Shown: positions 52,843 to 62,148, counted from the first letter of the stretch. The stretch is 64,000 nucleotides of DNA from Isosphaera sp. (GCA_013822345.1 PNKH01000014.1:31418-95417), one strand, 5' to 3'. Notes: generated by a model not told the origin, from the sequence alone. Translations and numbers: made by a program.

Positions 52843-54411
52843 TCACCGGGGCCCGGGATCGACGGCGGTCGCATCCGGGACGGCTTGCGGGTCCGCCCCC
52901 GCGACCGCGGCCGGCGCCTCGTCCGGCGGGGCGCCGGTCGCGAGGTCGTCGAACTCGCCCTCCCACCGGGCCATGACGCACGCGGCCAGGCAGTTCCCGA
53001 TCAGGTTGACCGTCGTCCGGGCCATGTCCATCAGCGTGTCGACGCCCATGATGACGGCCACCGCCTCCAGCGGCAGGCCGAACTGGGTGAGCGTCCCGGC
53101 GAGGATCACCAGCGACGCCCGCGGGACCGCCGCCACCCCCTTGCTCGTGACCATCAGGGTGAGCATCATCAGCAGTTGGGTCCCGAACGACATCGGCGGG
53201 TACCGGACCGGGTCGGTGAACGTGGCGGCCTGGGCGGCGAACACGGACGCCACCGCCAGGTAGAGCGTCGACCCGTCGAGGTTGAACGAGTACCCGGTCG
53301 GCATGACGAACGCGACCGTCCGCTTCGGCACCCCGATCGACTGCATCGCCAGCATCGCCTTCGGCAGGGCGGCCTCGGACGAGGTGGTCGAGAAGGCGAT
53401 CAGCGCCGGCTCCTTCGTCGCCCGGAGGAACTTCCCGAGCGGGATGCGGAACAGCAGGGCGACCGGGATCAGGACGGCGACGATGAACACGACGAGCGCG
53501 ACGTAGAGCGTGAGGATGAGCAGCGCGAGGCTGCCGAGGACTTTCAACCCTCCGCTCCCGACGGTGACGGCCATCGCCGCCGCGATCCCGACCGGGGCGT
53601 ACGCCATCACCAGCCCGGTGAACTTGAACATCACCTCGGCGAGGGCGTCGAGGCCGCGGACCACCGTCTCCCGGGGCCCGGCCGGGACCCGGGTCAGGGC
53701 GACGGCGAACAGGATCGACCAGAACACGATCTGGAGCACCTCGTTGTCGGCGGCGGCCGCGAACACGCTGGCCGGGACGATGTGCTCGAGTACCCCGGCG
53801 ACGGTCGTCTGTTTGGCCGCCAGCTCCTTCCCCGTGGCCGGGTCGGCGGCGAGCGGGACCCCGTCCCCCGGCCGGGCCAGGTTGACCGCCGCCAGCCCGA
53901 TGAACAGGGCGAGCGTGGTGACGATTTCGAAGTAGATGATCGACTTCAGGGCGAGCCGGCCGACCCGTCTCATGTCGTCGCCGTGCCCGGCGATGCCGAC
54001 GACGAGGGTGGCGAAGATGAGCGGGGCGATGAGCGACTTGATCATCCGCAGGAAGATCGTCGAGAGTGGCTTGAGGTGGCGGGCGCCGAACGTCTCGTAC
54101 TCGACCCGCACCGCGTCCCCGGCTTTCGGGCCCCGGGACGGCCCGGCGGGGTCCGTCACCGTCACCTTGACTCGGACGTCCCGGGCCGGGTCCGTCCCCT
54201 CCCAGGCGCCCGCCGCCGGCTTGTCGCCCCGCCGCAGGGTGATCTCGGCCCCGTCGGCGGTCACGACGACGAGTTCGGCCCCGTCCGCCGACACCGACTT
54301 CACCGTCCCCGCCCGCCGCTCGTCGGGGAACGCCCACCCGACCCCGACCCCGACGACCATCGCGATCAGGATCCAGTGCGTCAGCGTGAGGCGGCCGAGG
54401 AGCCTGAGCAT
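52843..54411 (-). CDS. Dicarboxylate/amino-acid:cation symporter with an inserted loop domain
   Basis: 522 aa, longer than the usual ~430. After TM1 (ILIAMVVGVGVGWAF) an extra soluble segment of ~75 residues (GTVKSVSADGAELVVVTADG to GDAVRVEYETFG) is inserted before the standard LSTIFLRMIKSLIAPLIFATLV. The rest is typical: the FSTTSSEAALPKAM hairpin with its serine-rich motif and NLDGSTLYLAVASVF (NMDGT motif). It also has the GVDTLMDMARTTVNLIGN helix. An Ala/Pro tail of ~45 residues ends the protein. It imports C4-dicarboxylates or glutamate with Na+ or H+. The insert would face the periplasm. Confidence 0.88.
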   Translation of the reverse strand: MLRLLGRLTLTHWILIAMVVGVGVGWAFPDERRAGTVKSVSADGAELVVVTADGAEITLRRGDKPAAGAWEGTDPARDVRVKVTVTDPAGPSRGPKAGDAVRVEYETFGARHLKPLSTIFLRMIKSLIAPLIFATLVVGIAGHGDDMRRVGRLALKSIIYFEIVTTLALFIGLAAVNLARPGDGVPLAADPATGKELAAKQTTVAGVLEHIVPASVFAAAADNEVLQIVFWSILFAVALTRVPAGPRETVVRGLDALAEVMFKFTGLVMAYAPVGIAAAMAVTVGSGGLKVLGSLALLILTLYVALVVFIVAVLIPVALLFRIPLGKFLRATKEPALIAFSTTSSEAALPKAMLAMQSIGVPKRTVAFVMPTGYSFNLDGSTLYLAVASVFAAQAATFTDPVRYPPMSFGTQLLMMLTLMVTSKGVAAVPRASLVILAGTLTQFGLPLEAVAVIMGVDTLMDMARTTVNLIGNCLAACVMARWEGEFDDLATGAPPDEAPAAVAGADPQAVPDATAVDPGPR

Positions 54412-54501
54412 CGGGGGCACCGGGGTCGGTGGTGGGGGTTCCGGGCAAGGATACCGGCCCGCCGTGCGACCGGAAACCGCGTAGCCGCGGCGCGGGGTCC
54501 T

Positions 54502-54573
54502 CCCCCCCGTGGGCGAGGCACTCCTGCCTCGCACCGATCCGAGCGAGGCAGGAGTGCCTCGCCCACGGGGGGG
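54502..54573. repeat. Palindrome family C, copy 4
   Basis: Arms 54502-54532 and 54543-54573 are perfect 31-bp complements, nearly the same as copy 2. It lies in the divergent gap between the symporter and D-aminoacylase-like genes. A TGTAAT at 54602 behind it could be a -10 for the latter. Confidence 0.92.
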
Positions 54574-54648
54574 AAACGTCTGGCCCGTCCCCACCGCCGT
54601 GTGTAATGTTCTTCACAACCCCACCACCTCACCACCCCGCCACCCGCC

Positions 54649-56202
54649 ATGTTCGACGTGCTGATCCGCAACGGCCGGGTCGTGGACGGGTCCGGGCTGC
54701 CGTGGTTCCACGCCGATGTCGGGGTCACCGGCGACCGGATCGCCGCCGTCGGCCGGCTGACCGGCGCGGCCGCCAGGCAGACCCTCGACGCGGCCGGGAA
54801 GGTCGTCTCCCCCGGGTTCGTCGACGCCCACGTCCACGGCGACCTGCCGCTGCTCGCCGACCCGGCCCACGAACAAGGGGTGCGGCAAGGCGTGACCACG
54901 CACGTCATCGGTCAGGACGGGGTCGCGTTCGCCCCGGGGTCGGCCGGGACGCAGCAGTACATGCGGCAGTACACCGCCGGGTTCAACGGCAACCTGCCGA
55001 CCCCCGGCAAGGCGTGGCGGACGGTCGCCGAGTTCCTGTCCCAGTACGACGGCCACAGCGCGATCAACGCCTGCACGCTGATCCCGAACGGGAACGTGCG
55101 GATGGAGGTGATGGGCCTCGACCCGCGGAAGCCGACCGCCGACGAGTTGCGGCGGATGCGGGCGCTGGTCCGCGAGGGGATGGAGCAGGGGGCGGTCGGG
55201 GTGTCGAGCGGGCTGGACTACGTCCCGAGCATCTACGCCGACGAGGACGAGTTGGCGGAGCTGTGCGCCGAGATCGCCCCGTTCGGCGGGGTCTACGTCA
55301 CCCACATGCGCGGGTACAACGAGCAGAAGGCGCCGGCCGCGCTGCGGGAGGTGTTCAACATCGGGAAGCGGGCCGGCTGCGGGGTCCACGTCTCGCACTT
55401 CAACTGCCTGGCCGACCAGACGATTCCCCTGCTGGATGCCGCCCGGGCCGACGGGGTGGACGTCACCTTCGACCTGTACTGCTACCTGTACGGCAGCACC
55501 ATCGTGGCGATGCTGACGCTCCCGCCGGAGACGTTGGAGGGAGGCGTCGCGGCGACCGTGGAGCGGCTGAAGAGTCCGGCGGTGCGGGCGGGGTTGGAGG
55601 CGGCGTTCGCGAACCCGCGGTTCCCGATCGAGACGATCCGGCTGGCGAGCCTGCCGCACGACCGGTACCGGCCGCTCGAAGGGATGACGCTGCCGGACGC
55701 GGCCCGGTCGCACGGGCAGTCGCTCGTCGACTTCACCTGCGACCTGCTGGTCGCGACGAACCTGGCCGCCGGGTGCGTGATCCGCCACTTCGCCGCCCGC
55801 CAGGAGTCGGACGTCCTCCGACTGATGCGGCACCCGCTGATGATGGCCGGGAGCGACGGCATCTACGTCGGCGGGCGGCCGCACCCGCGCGGCACCGGGT
55901 GCTTCGCCCGGTACCTGGGGCACCACGTCCGCAACGGCGACTGGCCGCTGGAAGAGGCGGTGATGAAGTGTTCGTACCACGCGGCCCGGCGGTTCGGCCT
56001 GGCGGACCGCGGGTTGCTCCGCCCTGGGATGGCCGCCGACGTGGTGGTGTTCGACCCCGACCGAATCGCCGACCGCTCCACCTACGACGACGGCAAGGCG
56101 CTGGCGGTCGGGGTGGAGCACGTGCTGGTGAACGGCGTGCCGGCGCTGCTCGGCGGCGAGCGGACCCCGGCCCGCCCGGGGCGGGGGCTGAAGCGGGGTT
56201 GA
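54649..56202 (+). CDS. N-acyl-D-amino-acid deacylase family amidohydrolase
   Basis: 517 aa. The amidohydrolase fold is clear: [31 protein letters not shown] (HxH metal ligands), [36 protein letters not shown] [11 protein letters not shown] and HVSHFNCLA (His ligands), then [12 protein letters not shown] (catalytic Asp). The end, [20 protein letters not shown], is standard. This branch (DAA/NagA-like D-aminoacylases) removes acyl groups from D-amino acids; substrates cannot be read from sequence. It stands upstream of pyrB, but its motifs are not those of dihydroorotase. Confidence 0.85.
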   Translation: MFDVLIRNGRVVDGSGLPWFHADVGVTGDRIAAVGRLTGAAARQTLDAAGKVVSPGFVDAHVHGDLPLLADPAHEQGVRQGVTTHVIGQDGVAFAPGSAGTQQYMRQYTAGFNGNLPTPGKAWRTVAEFLSQYDGHSAINACTLIPNGNVRMEVMGLDPRKPTADELRRMRALVREGMEQGAVGVSSGLDYVPSIYADEDELAELCAEIAPFGGVYVTHMRGYNEQKAPAALREVFNIGKRAGCGVHVSHFNCLADQTIPLLDAARADGVDVTFDLYCYLYGSTIVAMLTLPPETLEGGVAATVERLKSPAVRAGLEAAFANPRFPIETIRLASLPHDRYRPLEGMTLPDAARSHGQSLVDFTCDLLVATNLAAGCVIRHFAARQESDVLRLMRHPLMMAGSDGIYVGGRPHPRGTGCFARYLGHHVRNGDWPLEEAVMKCSYHAARRFGLADRGLLRPGMAADVVVFDPDRIADRSTYDDGKALAVGVEHVLVNGVPALLGGERTPARPGRGLKRG

Positions 56203-56212
56203 TGTGGATGCG

Positions 56213-56303
56213 GTAGGGTGGGCCGAGCCGGCGCCTCGCCGGCGAGTCCCACCACGAGACGCAGGTGGGACTCGGCCGCAAAGCCGGCCTCGGCCCACCC
56301 GAC
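56213..56303. repeat. Palindrome family F, copy 4 (91 bp, imperfect)
   Basis: Outer arms GTAGGGTGGGCCGAG (56213-56227) and CTCGGCCCACCCGAC (56289-56303), with one mismatch. An inner GCCGGCG-CCT-CGCCGGC hairpin is present. It fills the gap between the amidohydrolase and pyrB genes and ends 11 bases before the pyrB ATG. Confidence 0.85.
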
Positions 56304-56314
56304 AGGGATGTGAC

Positions 56315-57229
56315 ATGAAGCACCTGCTCGGGCTGGAAGGGCTGTCGGCCGCGGACCTCACCCGCCTGCTGGACGCGGCGGAGCGGTTCGCCGGCGTCGG
56401 GGTCGGGGACGTGCCGAAGCGCGACGACCTGAAGGGGAAGGTCGTCGTCAACCTGTTCTACGAGCCGTCCACCCGCACCCGCGTCAGCTTCGGGCTGGCC
56501 GCCCGCCGGCTCGGGGCCGACGTCCTCGACTTCTCCCCCGGCGGGTCGAGCACGTCGAAGGGCGAGACGTTCATCGACACGGCGAAGAACATCGAGGCGA
56601 TGGGGGTCGACGCGGTGGTCGTCCGGCACTCGTCGCCGGGGGCCCCGCACGTCCTGGCCCGGCACCTCCTGCCGCACGTCCGGGTGGTGAACGCCGGGGA
56701 CGGGGCGCACGAGCACCCGACCCAGGGGCTGCTCGACATCCTGACCGTCCGCCGGCGGCTCGGCCGGGTCGCCGGGCTGACCGTCGGCCTCGTCGGCGAC
56801 ATCGCCCACAGCCGGGTCGCCCGGAGCAACATCCACGGGCTGCGGACGCTCGGGGCGCACGTCGTCGTGTGCGGGCCGACGACGCTGGTGCCGCGCGAGG
56901 TGGCGGAACTGGGGGTCGAGGTGGCGCACAACCTGGACGAGGTGCTGCCGCGGTGCGACGTGCTGAACCTGTTGCGGATCCAGTTCGAGCGGCAGCGGAG
57001 CGGGCTGTTCCCGTCGATCCGGGAGTACCGGCTGCTGTTCGGGGTGGACGGGGAGCGGATGCGGCGGGCGAAGCCGGGGGTGCTGCTCTTGGCCCCGGGG
57101 CCGATCAACCGCGGGGTGGAGGTGACGCCGGAGGTGGCGGACGGCCCGGCGTCGGCGATCCTGGACCAGGTGACGAACGGGCTGGCGGTGCGGATGGCGG
57201 TGCTGGCCGAGCTGTGCAAGGCGGCGTGA
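56315..57229 (+). CDS. pyrB: Aspartate carbamoyltransferase, catalytic subunit
   Basis: 304 aa. First committed step of pyrimidine synthesis: carbamoyl phosphate plus aspartate. The carbamoyl-phosphate loop [20 protein letters not shown], the [15 protein letters not shown] loop, the HPTQGLLDI motif and [12 protein letters not shown] are all intact. The aspartate-binding LRIQFERQ and [12 protein letters not shown] follow. The ATG is preceded by AGGGATG. No pyrI or pyrC is adjacent. Palindrome F copy 4 lies directly upstream, in the leader. Confidence 0.93.
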   Translation: MKHLLGLEGLSAADLTRLLDAAERFAGVGVGDVPKRDDLKGKVVVNLFYEPSTRTRVSFGLAARRLGADVLDFSPGGSSTSKGETFIDTAKNIEAMGVDAVVVRHSSPGAPHVLARHLLPHVRVVNAGDGAHEHPTQGLLDILTVRRRLGRVAGLTVGLVGDIAHSRVARSNIHGLRTLGAHVVVCGPTTLVPREVAELGVEVAHNLDEVLPRCDVLNLLRIQFERQRSGLFPSIREYRLLFGVDGERMRRAKPGVLLLAPGPINRGVEVTPEVADGPASAILDQVTNGLAVRMAVLAELCKAA

Positions 57230-57235
57230 CGCGGG

Positions 57236-57472
57236 TCACGCGGCGCCCGGCGGGACCTCCCCCGTCACGACCCGGGCGACCGAGGACGCGTCGAAGTACT
57301 GGTACGCCCCGGCCACCTCCTCCGCGTACACCGCGAGGCCGTCCTCGACCCGGATCGCCTCGGGGTGGCGGGAGACGATCCGGGTCCGGTTGACGAGCTC
57401 GACGGTGAACGGCTTGAACGGGACGACCCGGCACACCCGCCGGAGGGCGGCGAGGAAGGCGTCACGCCGCAT
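57236..57472 (-). CDS. Small one-module hypothetical protein
   Basis: 78 aa. One ~50-residue module: FKPFTVELVNRTRIVSRHPE, then AIRVEDGLAVYAEE and YFDASSVARVV. The next gene upstream contains the same module twice. The pattern (PFxPFxxxLxxG..hxVxHPE...V.....DQVARV) is known from small Gemmataceae proteins of unknown role. It overlaps the upstream gene by 11 bases, so the two are translationally coupled. It is convergent with pyrB, six bases away. Confidence 0.75.
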   Translation of the reverse strand: MRRDAFLAALRRVCRVVPFKPFTVELVNRTRIVSRHPEAIRVEDGLAVYAEEVAGAYQYFDASSVARVVTGEVPPGAA

Positions 57473-57947
57473 GGTCGGCCTGCCCGTGCGGGACCGGGGG
57501 GATGACCCGAGCGACCTGGTCGTAAGTGAACGGGATGGCCGGGGCGGCGGCGGGGGGCACGAACACCCCGAACCGGCCGGCCAGCGCCAGCCGGCCCGGG
57601 CGGTCGATCGGGAGGGTTCGCCCGTCCCGCAGCTCCAGCGCGAACGGCTGGTAGGGTTCGGCCCACAGGAGCGGGCGGACGGCCGCGTAGAAGTCGCCGT
57701 AGCCCAGCCCGCCGTTCTCCCCGGGCAACTGGTCGAGCGGGACGACCCGGGCGACCTGGTCGTAGTCCAGCAGGAAGACGGCCGGGCCGTTCCCCCGGCG
57801 GACCGCGGCCGCGTCCGGCCGGAGGTCGATCTGCTCCGGGGCGTCCACCACGACCCGGCCGCCGTCGGCCAGGTCGAGGACCGCGGGGACGGGGGGCGAG
57901 CGGCGGAGCGCGGCCTCGACCTGGGCCCGGACTTCGGCGTACGTCAT
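57462..57947 (-). CDS. Two-module hypothetical protein
   Basis: 161 aa. Two copies of the module found in the next gene: VPAVLDLADGGRVVVDAPEQ with LLDYDQVARVV, then YQPFALELRDGRTLPIDRPG with FTYDQVARVIPP. The strand-rich DQVARV(V/I) ending is almost identical in all three copies. ATG 57947 has GGAGGTC upstream. Probably a small beta-barrel; a regulatory or nucleic-acid-binding role would be speculation. Confidence 0.75.
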   Translation of the reverse strand: MTYAEVRAQVEAALRRSPPVPAVLDLADGGRVVVDAPEQIDLRPDAAAVRRGNGPAVFLLDYDQVARVVPLDQLPGENGGLGYGDFYAAVRPLLWAEPYQPFALELRDGRTLPIDRPGRLALAGRFGVFVPPAAAPAIPFTYDQVARVIPPVPHGQADHAA

Positions 57948-57996
57948 GGCGACCTCCGGCGGCATTGTACCGCGCCGGCCGGGCCGCCCGGCACGG

Positions 57997-58866
57997 TCAG
58001 GCCGCCGGGGCCGGGGCGGCCTGGTGCGACACCTCCTGCTCCCGGAGCAGGTTCTGGATGCGGGCCAGCTTGGTGCCGATGAACAGCACGTTGTGCAGGT
58101 CGAAGTCCAGGTTCGCCGGGCCGCCCGTCTTGATGTGCAGGTCGCCGGTCCCGAGGCCGAGCAGCCAGTGCCGGAACAGGTCGTCCCGCTGCTTCGTCAG
58201 GAGCAGCCCCTTCGCGTCCACCGCGACCTCACCCTCCCCGACCTCCTTCCGGATCCGCACCTGCCCGCGGGCCACGATCACGTACGTGTAGTGGTCGTAC
58301 ACGAACGTCGAGAACAGCCAGATCACGAGCAGCGGGACCGCGACCGCCAGGTACCCGCCGGCGTTCACCCGGACGTCCAGCACGTCGTACCAGGCGACCA
58401 CGTCGTCCCACCACCCGGCCAGGTTGACGACCAGGATGACGATGGCCACCGCCGCCACCACCAGGACCGACACCAGCCCGCGGAAGATGAAGTTGGTGAC
58501 CACGATGACCAGCAGCAGGGCGGCGACGAAGATCACCCCGTACTTCCCGTCCGAGGACACCAACAGCCCGGTCGGCCGGCCCTCCGCGTCCCTCATCCCC
58601 CCCGCCGGCCGCACCTCCTGTCCGTCCGGCGGGACGGGCGCCACCACCGGCCTCCCGTCCACCACCGCGTCCTTCTGCTGCGTCCCGGCCGGGCCGACGT
58701 ACATCCGGTTGTCGCCCAGGTACGTCAGCCCGGCGAACAGGAACCCCAGGGCCCAGACCGGCCACCAGTAGAACAGGTTGCTGTGCCCGTAGACGCGGAT
58801 CTCCTCGTCCGGGACGGTCTGGGCGCCGGCCGGAAGGGGGTCGGCGGTCGGGACGGCGGGGGTCAT
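57997..58866 (-). CDS. Membrane protein with PH-like end
   Basis: 289 aa. Four hydrophobic helices: one near residue 35 (WWPVWALGFLFAGLTYLG), a pair near 115-150 (VIFVAALLLVIVVTNFIF, VSVLVVAAVAIVILVVNLAG) and one near 180 (LAVAVPLLVIWLFSTFVYDH). The C-terminal ~95 residues (YTYVIVARGQVRIRKEVGEG, DDLFRHWLLGLGTGDLHIKTGG) resemble a bacterial PH (bPH2) domain. ATG 58866 is chosen for the GGAGG eight bases upstream. Function unknown. Confidence 0.72.
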   Translation of the reverse strand: MTPAVPTADPLPAGAQTVPDEEIRVYGHSNLFYWWPVWALGFLFAGLTYLGDNRMYVGPAGTQQKDAVVDGRPVVAPVPPDGQEVRPAGGMRDAEGRPTGLLVSSDGKYGVIFVAALLLVIVVTNFIFRGLVSVLVVAAVAIVILVVNLAGWWDDVVAWYDVLDVRVNAGGYLAVAVPLLVIWLFSTFVYDHYTYVIVARGQVRIRKEVGEGEVAVDAKGLLLTKQRDDLFRHWLLGLGTGDLHIKTGGPANLDFDLHNVLFIGTKLARIQNLLREQEVSHQAAPAPAA

Positions 58867-58975
58867 CGGAGCCTCCTCGGCGCGGCGGGCCGCGGCCGCC
58901 GGCGCGCGCCGGCCGGTCGGGTGCGGCCCGGTGACCGGGAGCGGAAGCAACCCCCGTGCCGGCCGGGAAACGGTT

Positions 58976-59036
58976 GAGCCGGGGGCGTGAGCGACCGGAG
59001 GCCGCCACCCCCTCCGGTCGCTCACGCCCCCGGCTC
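58976..59036. repeat. Palindrome family H, copy 3
   Basis: Arms 58976-59001 and 59011-59036 are perfect 26-bp complements, sharing GTGAGCGACCGGAGG with copy 2. It lies behind the 3' end of the methyltransferase gene on the minus strand. Confidence 0.92.
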
Positions 59037-59052
59037 GCCGACACCGGCCCGG

Positions 59053-59919
59053 TCACTTGTCCTTCTTCTCCTTGACCGTCCAGATGTGCAGCTTGTACTC
59101 GTCCCCGTCCGCCCCGGTGACGGTCTTCGTCTCGTCCGGGGCCCAGTCGCCCAGGACGAACCGGTGGGACACGATCCGGGACCCCGGCTTCAGCTGCTTC
59201 TCCAGGAGCGGGCGGAGCAGGTTGTTGAACTCGTTGCCCATGTACAGGAGCACCAGGGTGGCCTCGCCGTAGTCCCGGTCCTTCAGCGCGTCGCCCTCGA
59301 TGATGGTGATCTTCTTCTCCAGCCCGGCGTCCTTCACCTTCCCCTTCGCCTCCTCCGCCTTCTTCGGGTCGATCTCGATCCCGACCCCCTTCTTCGCCCC
59401 GGCCTTGACCGCCGCGATCAGCATCCGGGCGTCCCCCGGGCCCGGCTCGTACACCACGTCGTCCTTCGTCACCTTGGCCATCTTCAGCATCTCGTCGACG
59501 ATGTCGTCCGGGGTCGGGACCCACCGGACCACCGCCTTGTCCGGGTTCTTCTTGTCCTCCTTGGTCAGGTCCACCACGATGTCGTCCCCGCCCTTGAACT
59601 CGACGTTCTTGGTCCGGGTCAGCACCGTGTAGTTGTTCGGCCGCCAGGTGACGCTGAACCCGTACTCGTACAGCTTCCCGGCCTCCACCTCCGGGGTCTC
59701 GAACTCCCGGGTGGTGCCGGTCGGCTTGGTCGGCTTCCCCTCGATCTGGAGCTCGGCGTCGTCCTGCGGGACGGTGATCTTGAGCTTCGACTTGACCTTC
59801 TTCCCCTCGGCCTTCTTCTCGTCCTTCTTGTCCTGGCCGCCGGCCCCGGCGAACCCGCCGGACAGGAGGCACAGGGCCAGGGCCAGCCCGGTCAGGCGGG
59901 CGGTGCGGACCGCGAACAT
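59053..59919 (-). CDS. Exported TIGR03000-domain/SAM-dependent methyltransferase fusion
   Basis: 288 aa. A Sec signal peptide (LTGLALALCLLSGGFAGAGG) comes first. TIGR03000 follows at ~38-125: KLKITVPQDDAELQIEGKPT, TTREFETPEVEAGKLYEYGF and DDIVVDL. The rest is a class I methyltransferase: VVYEPGPGDARMLIAAVKAG (glycine-rich motif I), KKGVGIEIDPKKAEEAKGKV (acidic end of beta-2) and IIEGDALKDRDYGEATLVLLY. A SAM-dependent enzyme with a signal peptide is odd because SAM is cytosolic. ATG 59919 is chosen for the signal peptide; GGAGA stands upstream. Confidence 0.83.
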   Translation of the reverse strand: MFAVRTARLTGLALALCLLSGGFAGAGGQDKKDEKKAEGKKVKSKLKITVPQDDAELQIEGKPTKPTGTTREFETPEVEAGKLYEYGFSVTWRPNNYTVLTRTKNVEFKGGDDIVVDLTKEDKKNPDKAVVRWVPTPDDIVDEMLKMAKVTKDDVVYEPGPGDARMLIAAVKAGAKKGVGIEIDPKKAEEAKGKVKDAGLEKKITIIEGDALKDRDYGEATLVLLYMGNEFNNLLRPLLEKQLKPGSRIVSHRFVLGDWAPDETKTVTGADGDEYKLHIWTVKEKKDK

Positions 59920-60016
59920 CGGATCTCCTCGCGAGCAGGAACACGGGACGGGAACACCCGGTCGCCGGGACACAGTTTGCAGAATACGAACCCGGGACGC
60001 AAGGGGCACGCGGACC

Positions 60017-60103
60017 CCGCGTAGCCGCGACGCGGAGTCCGCGGAGGGGAGCGCGGAACGCCCCCGCGCACCGCTCCGCGGACTCCGCGTCGCGGCCACG
60101 CGG
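60017..60103. repeat. Palindrome family E, copy 2
   Basis: Arms 60017-60046 and 60074-60103 pair over 30 bp with one mismatch. The core TAGCCGCGACGCGGAGTC is shared with copy 1 at 4624. It lies between the divergent methyltransferase and peptidase genes. A GGTACAAC at about 60145 may be a -10 of the latter. Confidence 0.88.
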
Positions 60104-60191
60104 TTGAGCCGCCCGACATCTCATCCGCTCCTCATTTCCGCGGGGGTACAACCGACACCACACCCCGACGACCCCCTTCCCCCGAACCCCC

Positions 60192-62060
60192 ATGACCCGC
60201 ACCCGCCTGTTCCCCGCGGCCGCGCTCGCCGTCCTGCTCGGCTCCGCCGTCGCCCGCACCGCCCCGGACACCGCCCCGCCCCCGCGGACCGTGCTCGTCG
60301 GGTTCAAGGCCCCGGCCGACCTGGTCCGCGCCAACCCGAAGGAGTTCCGCCCGACCGCCGCCGCCGGCCCGGCCGCCGGGTTCCTCGGCGTCGTCCTCGC
60401 CGACAAGGGCGGCAAGCCGGTGGTCGACGTGGTCGCCCCGGACTCCCCGGCCGAGGCCGCCGGGCTGAAGGAAGGGGACGTGGTGGCGAAGGTCGACGGG
60501 GCGGCGGTCACCGGGACGGCCGAGGCCCGCGACCTGTTGCGCGGCAAGCTCGCCGGCGACAAGGTGACGCTGACCGTGTCGCGGGGCAAGGAGACGGTCG
60601 AGGCGACCGCGACCCTGAAGGCGACGACCAGGCCGATGACCGCGACCGGGGGCACCGGCCGGGCGATCCTCGGGGTCACCCTCGGGCAGGCCCCGGCCGG
60701 CGGCGGCGGGGTGAAGCTGGACGACGTGACCGCCGGCGGGCCGGCCGCCAAGGCCGGGCTGAAGGCCGGGGACGTGGTCGTCCGGGTGGACGGGAAGGAG
60801 GTCGCCGGGGACGGCGGGTTCCGCGAGGCGCTGACCGGGAAGGCGGCCGGGGACCGGGTCGAGTTGGTGGTGCTGCGCGGGGAGAAGAAGCTGGAGGTCA
60901 CCGCCACCCTGGAGGCGGAGGAGCGGGTCGGGCCGCGTCAGGGCGGGTGGGACGACCGCATCCCCCGGGCGTGGCGGCGGCCGTCGTACAACCTGGCCAT
61001 CGTCGGGGTCGAGTACCCGGACGTGAAGCACAACGACAGGATCAAGGACAGCGACTGGGAGGAGTCGATGTTCAGCACCGGCACCTACACCGGCAAGAGC
61101 GCGACCGGGGAGAAGGTGTACGGGAGCATGAACGACTACTACCGGGAGTTGAGCAGCGGGACGTTCACGGTCGAGGGGAAGTTCGTCGGGTGGGTGGAGG
61201 TGTCGAAGAAGCGGATGGAGTACAGCAGCGGGAGCGGGACGAGCACCCGGGAGAAGACGGCGCTGCTGACCGAGGCGCTGGACGCGTACACGAAGAAGAA
61301 CGGGAAGGACGCGCTGAAGGCCTACGACGGGGTGTTCTTCCTGTACGCCGGGGCCCGGGTGCAGACCACCCGCGGCGGGCTGTACTGGCCGCACCGGGCG
61401 AGCGTCAGCTACGGCGGCCGGTCGCTCCCGTACTTCATCGTCCAGGAGGGCGGGTCGCGGATGAACGACATCAGCGTGTTCTGCCACGAGTTCGGCCACA
61501 TGCTCGGGCTCCCCGACCTGTACGCCCGGCCGGAGGCCCCGGGGAGCGAGGGCGTCGGGGTGTGGTGCGCGATGTCGAACCAGGCCGGGAACGGCCGGCC
61601 GCAGCACTTCTGCGCCTGGAGCAAGGAGCAGCTCGGGTGGGTGAAGCCGGCGGTCGTCGACCCGCGGGTCCGGCAGAAGGTGGTCCTGTCCCCGGTCGAG
61701 GACGACCCGACCCAGTGCGTGAAGGTGATGGTCCGGGCCGACGGGAGCGAGTACTTCCTGCTCGAGAACCGGGCGAAGAAGGGGTGGGACCAGTCGCTCC
61801 CGGCGGAGGGGCTCCTGATCTGGCGGGTGGTGAACAACCGGCCGCTGCTGGAGGAGTCGCACGGGATCGACGGGGCCCGCGGGCCGGGGTCGTTCCCGAC
61901 GTCGGTGCCGTTCCCGAGCGCCGCGAACGACGCGTTCACCCCGTACACGATCCCGAGCAGCAAGGGCCAGCTCGGCGGCGGGCTGCCGGTGTGGATCACC
62001 AACATCCGCCGACTGCCGGACGGCCGGATCACCTTCCACATCGGGTACGAGTTCCAGTAA
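60192..62060 (+). CDS. Secreted M6-type metallopeptidase with two PDZ domains
   Basis: 622 aa. After a signal peptide (LFPAAALAVLLGSAVA) come two PDZ domains: ~60-150 (GFLGVVLADKGGKPVVD, GLKEGDVVAKVDG) and ~155-245 (AILGVTLGQAPAGGG, GLKAGDVVVRVDG). The catalytic domain follows, with FCHEFGHMLGLPDLY (H432, E433, H436), the gluzincin-type zinc motif of M6 (immune inhibitor A-like) peptidases. GVFFLYAGARVQT and the C-terminal YFLLENRAKKGWDQSLP also fit M6. Double PDZ plus M6 is an uncommon order. Extracellular protein digestion is likely. Confidence 0.87.
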   Translation: MTRTRLFPAAALAVLLGSAVARTAPDTAPPPRTVLVGFKAPADLVRANPKEFRPTAAAGPAAGFLGVVLADKGGKPVVDVVAPDSPAEAAGLKEGDVVAKVDGAAVTGTAEARDLLRGKLAGDKVTLTVSRGKETVEATATLKATTRPMTATGGTGRAILGVTLGQAPAGGGGVKLDDVTAGGPAAKAGLKAGDVVVRVDGKEVAGDGGFREALTGKAAGDRVELVVLRGEKKLEVTATLEAEERVGPRQGGWDDRIPRAWRRPSYNLAIVGVEYPDVKHNDRIKDSDWEESMFSTGTYTGKSATGEKVYGSMNDYYRELSSGTFTVEGKFVGWVEVSKKRMEYSSGSGTSTREKTALLTEALDAYTKKNGKDALKAYDGVFFLYAGARVQTTRGGLYWPHRASVSYGGRSLPYFIVQEGGSRMNDISVFCHEFGHMLGLPDLYARPEAPGSEGVGVWCAMSNQAGNGRPQHFCAWSKEQLGWVKPAVVDPRVRQKVVLSPVEDDPTQCVKVMVRADGSEYFLLENRAKKGWDQSLPAEGLLIWRVVNNRPLLEESHGIDGARGPGSFPTSVPFPSAANDAFTPYTIPSSKGQLGGGLPVWITNIRRLPDGRITFHIGYEFQ

Positions 62061-62070
62061 GCGCGTCCGG

Positions 62071-62148
62071 GTCGCGTCCCGGTCTCGCCGCTTGCGGCGT
62101 TGCGCTCCACGGAGTGCAACGCCGCAAGCGGCGAGACCGGGACGCGAC
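62071..62148. repeat. Palindrome family A, copy 4 (33-bp arms)
   Basis: Arms 62071-62103 and 62116-62148 are perfect 33-bp complements. The inner part is the family A core (CGCCGCTTGCGGCGTTGC); the outer 13 bases are unique to this copy but still perfectly paired. It follows the peptidase stop codon by ten bases. Confidence 0.92.

Noticed and set aside
56204..57229. Starting pyrB at 56204
   Set aside because: The extra 37 codons are the translated palindrome F copy 4; the homology and ribosome-binding site start at 56315.
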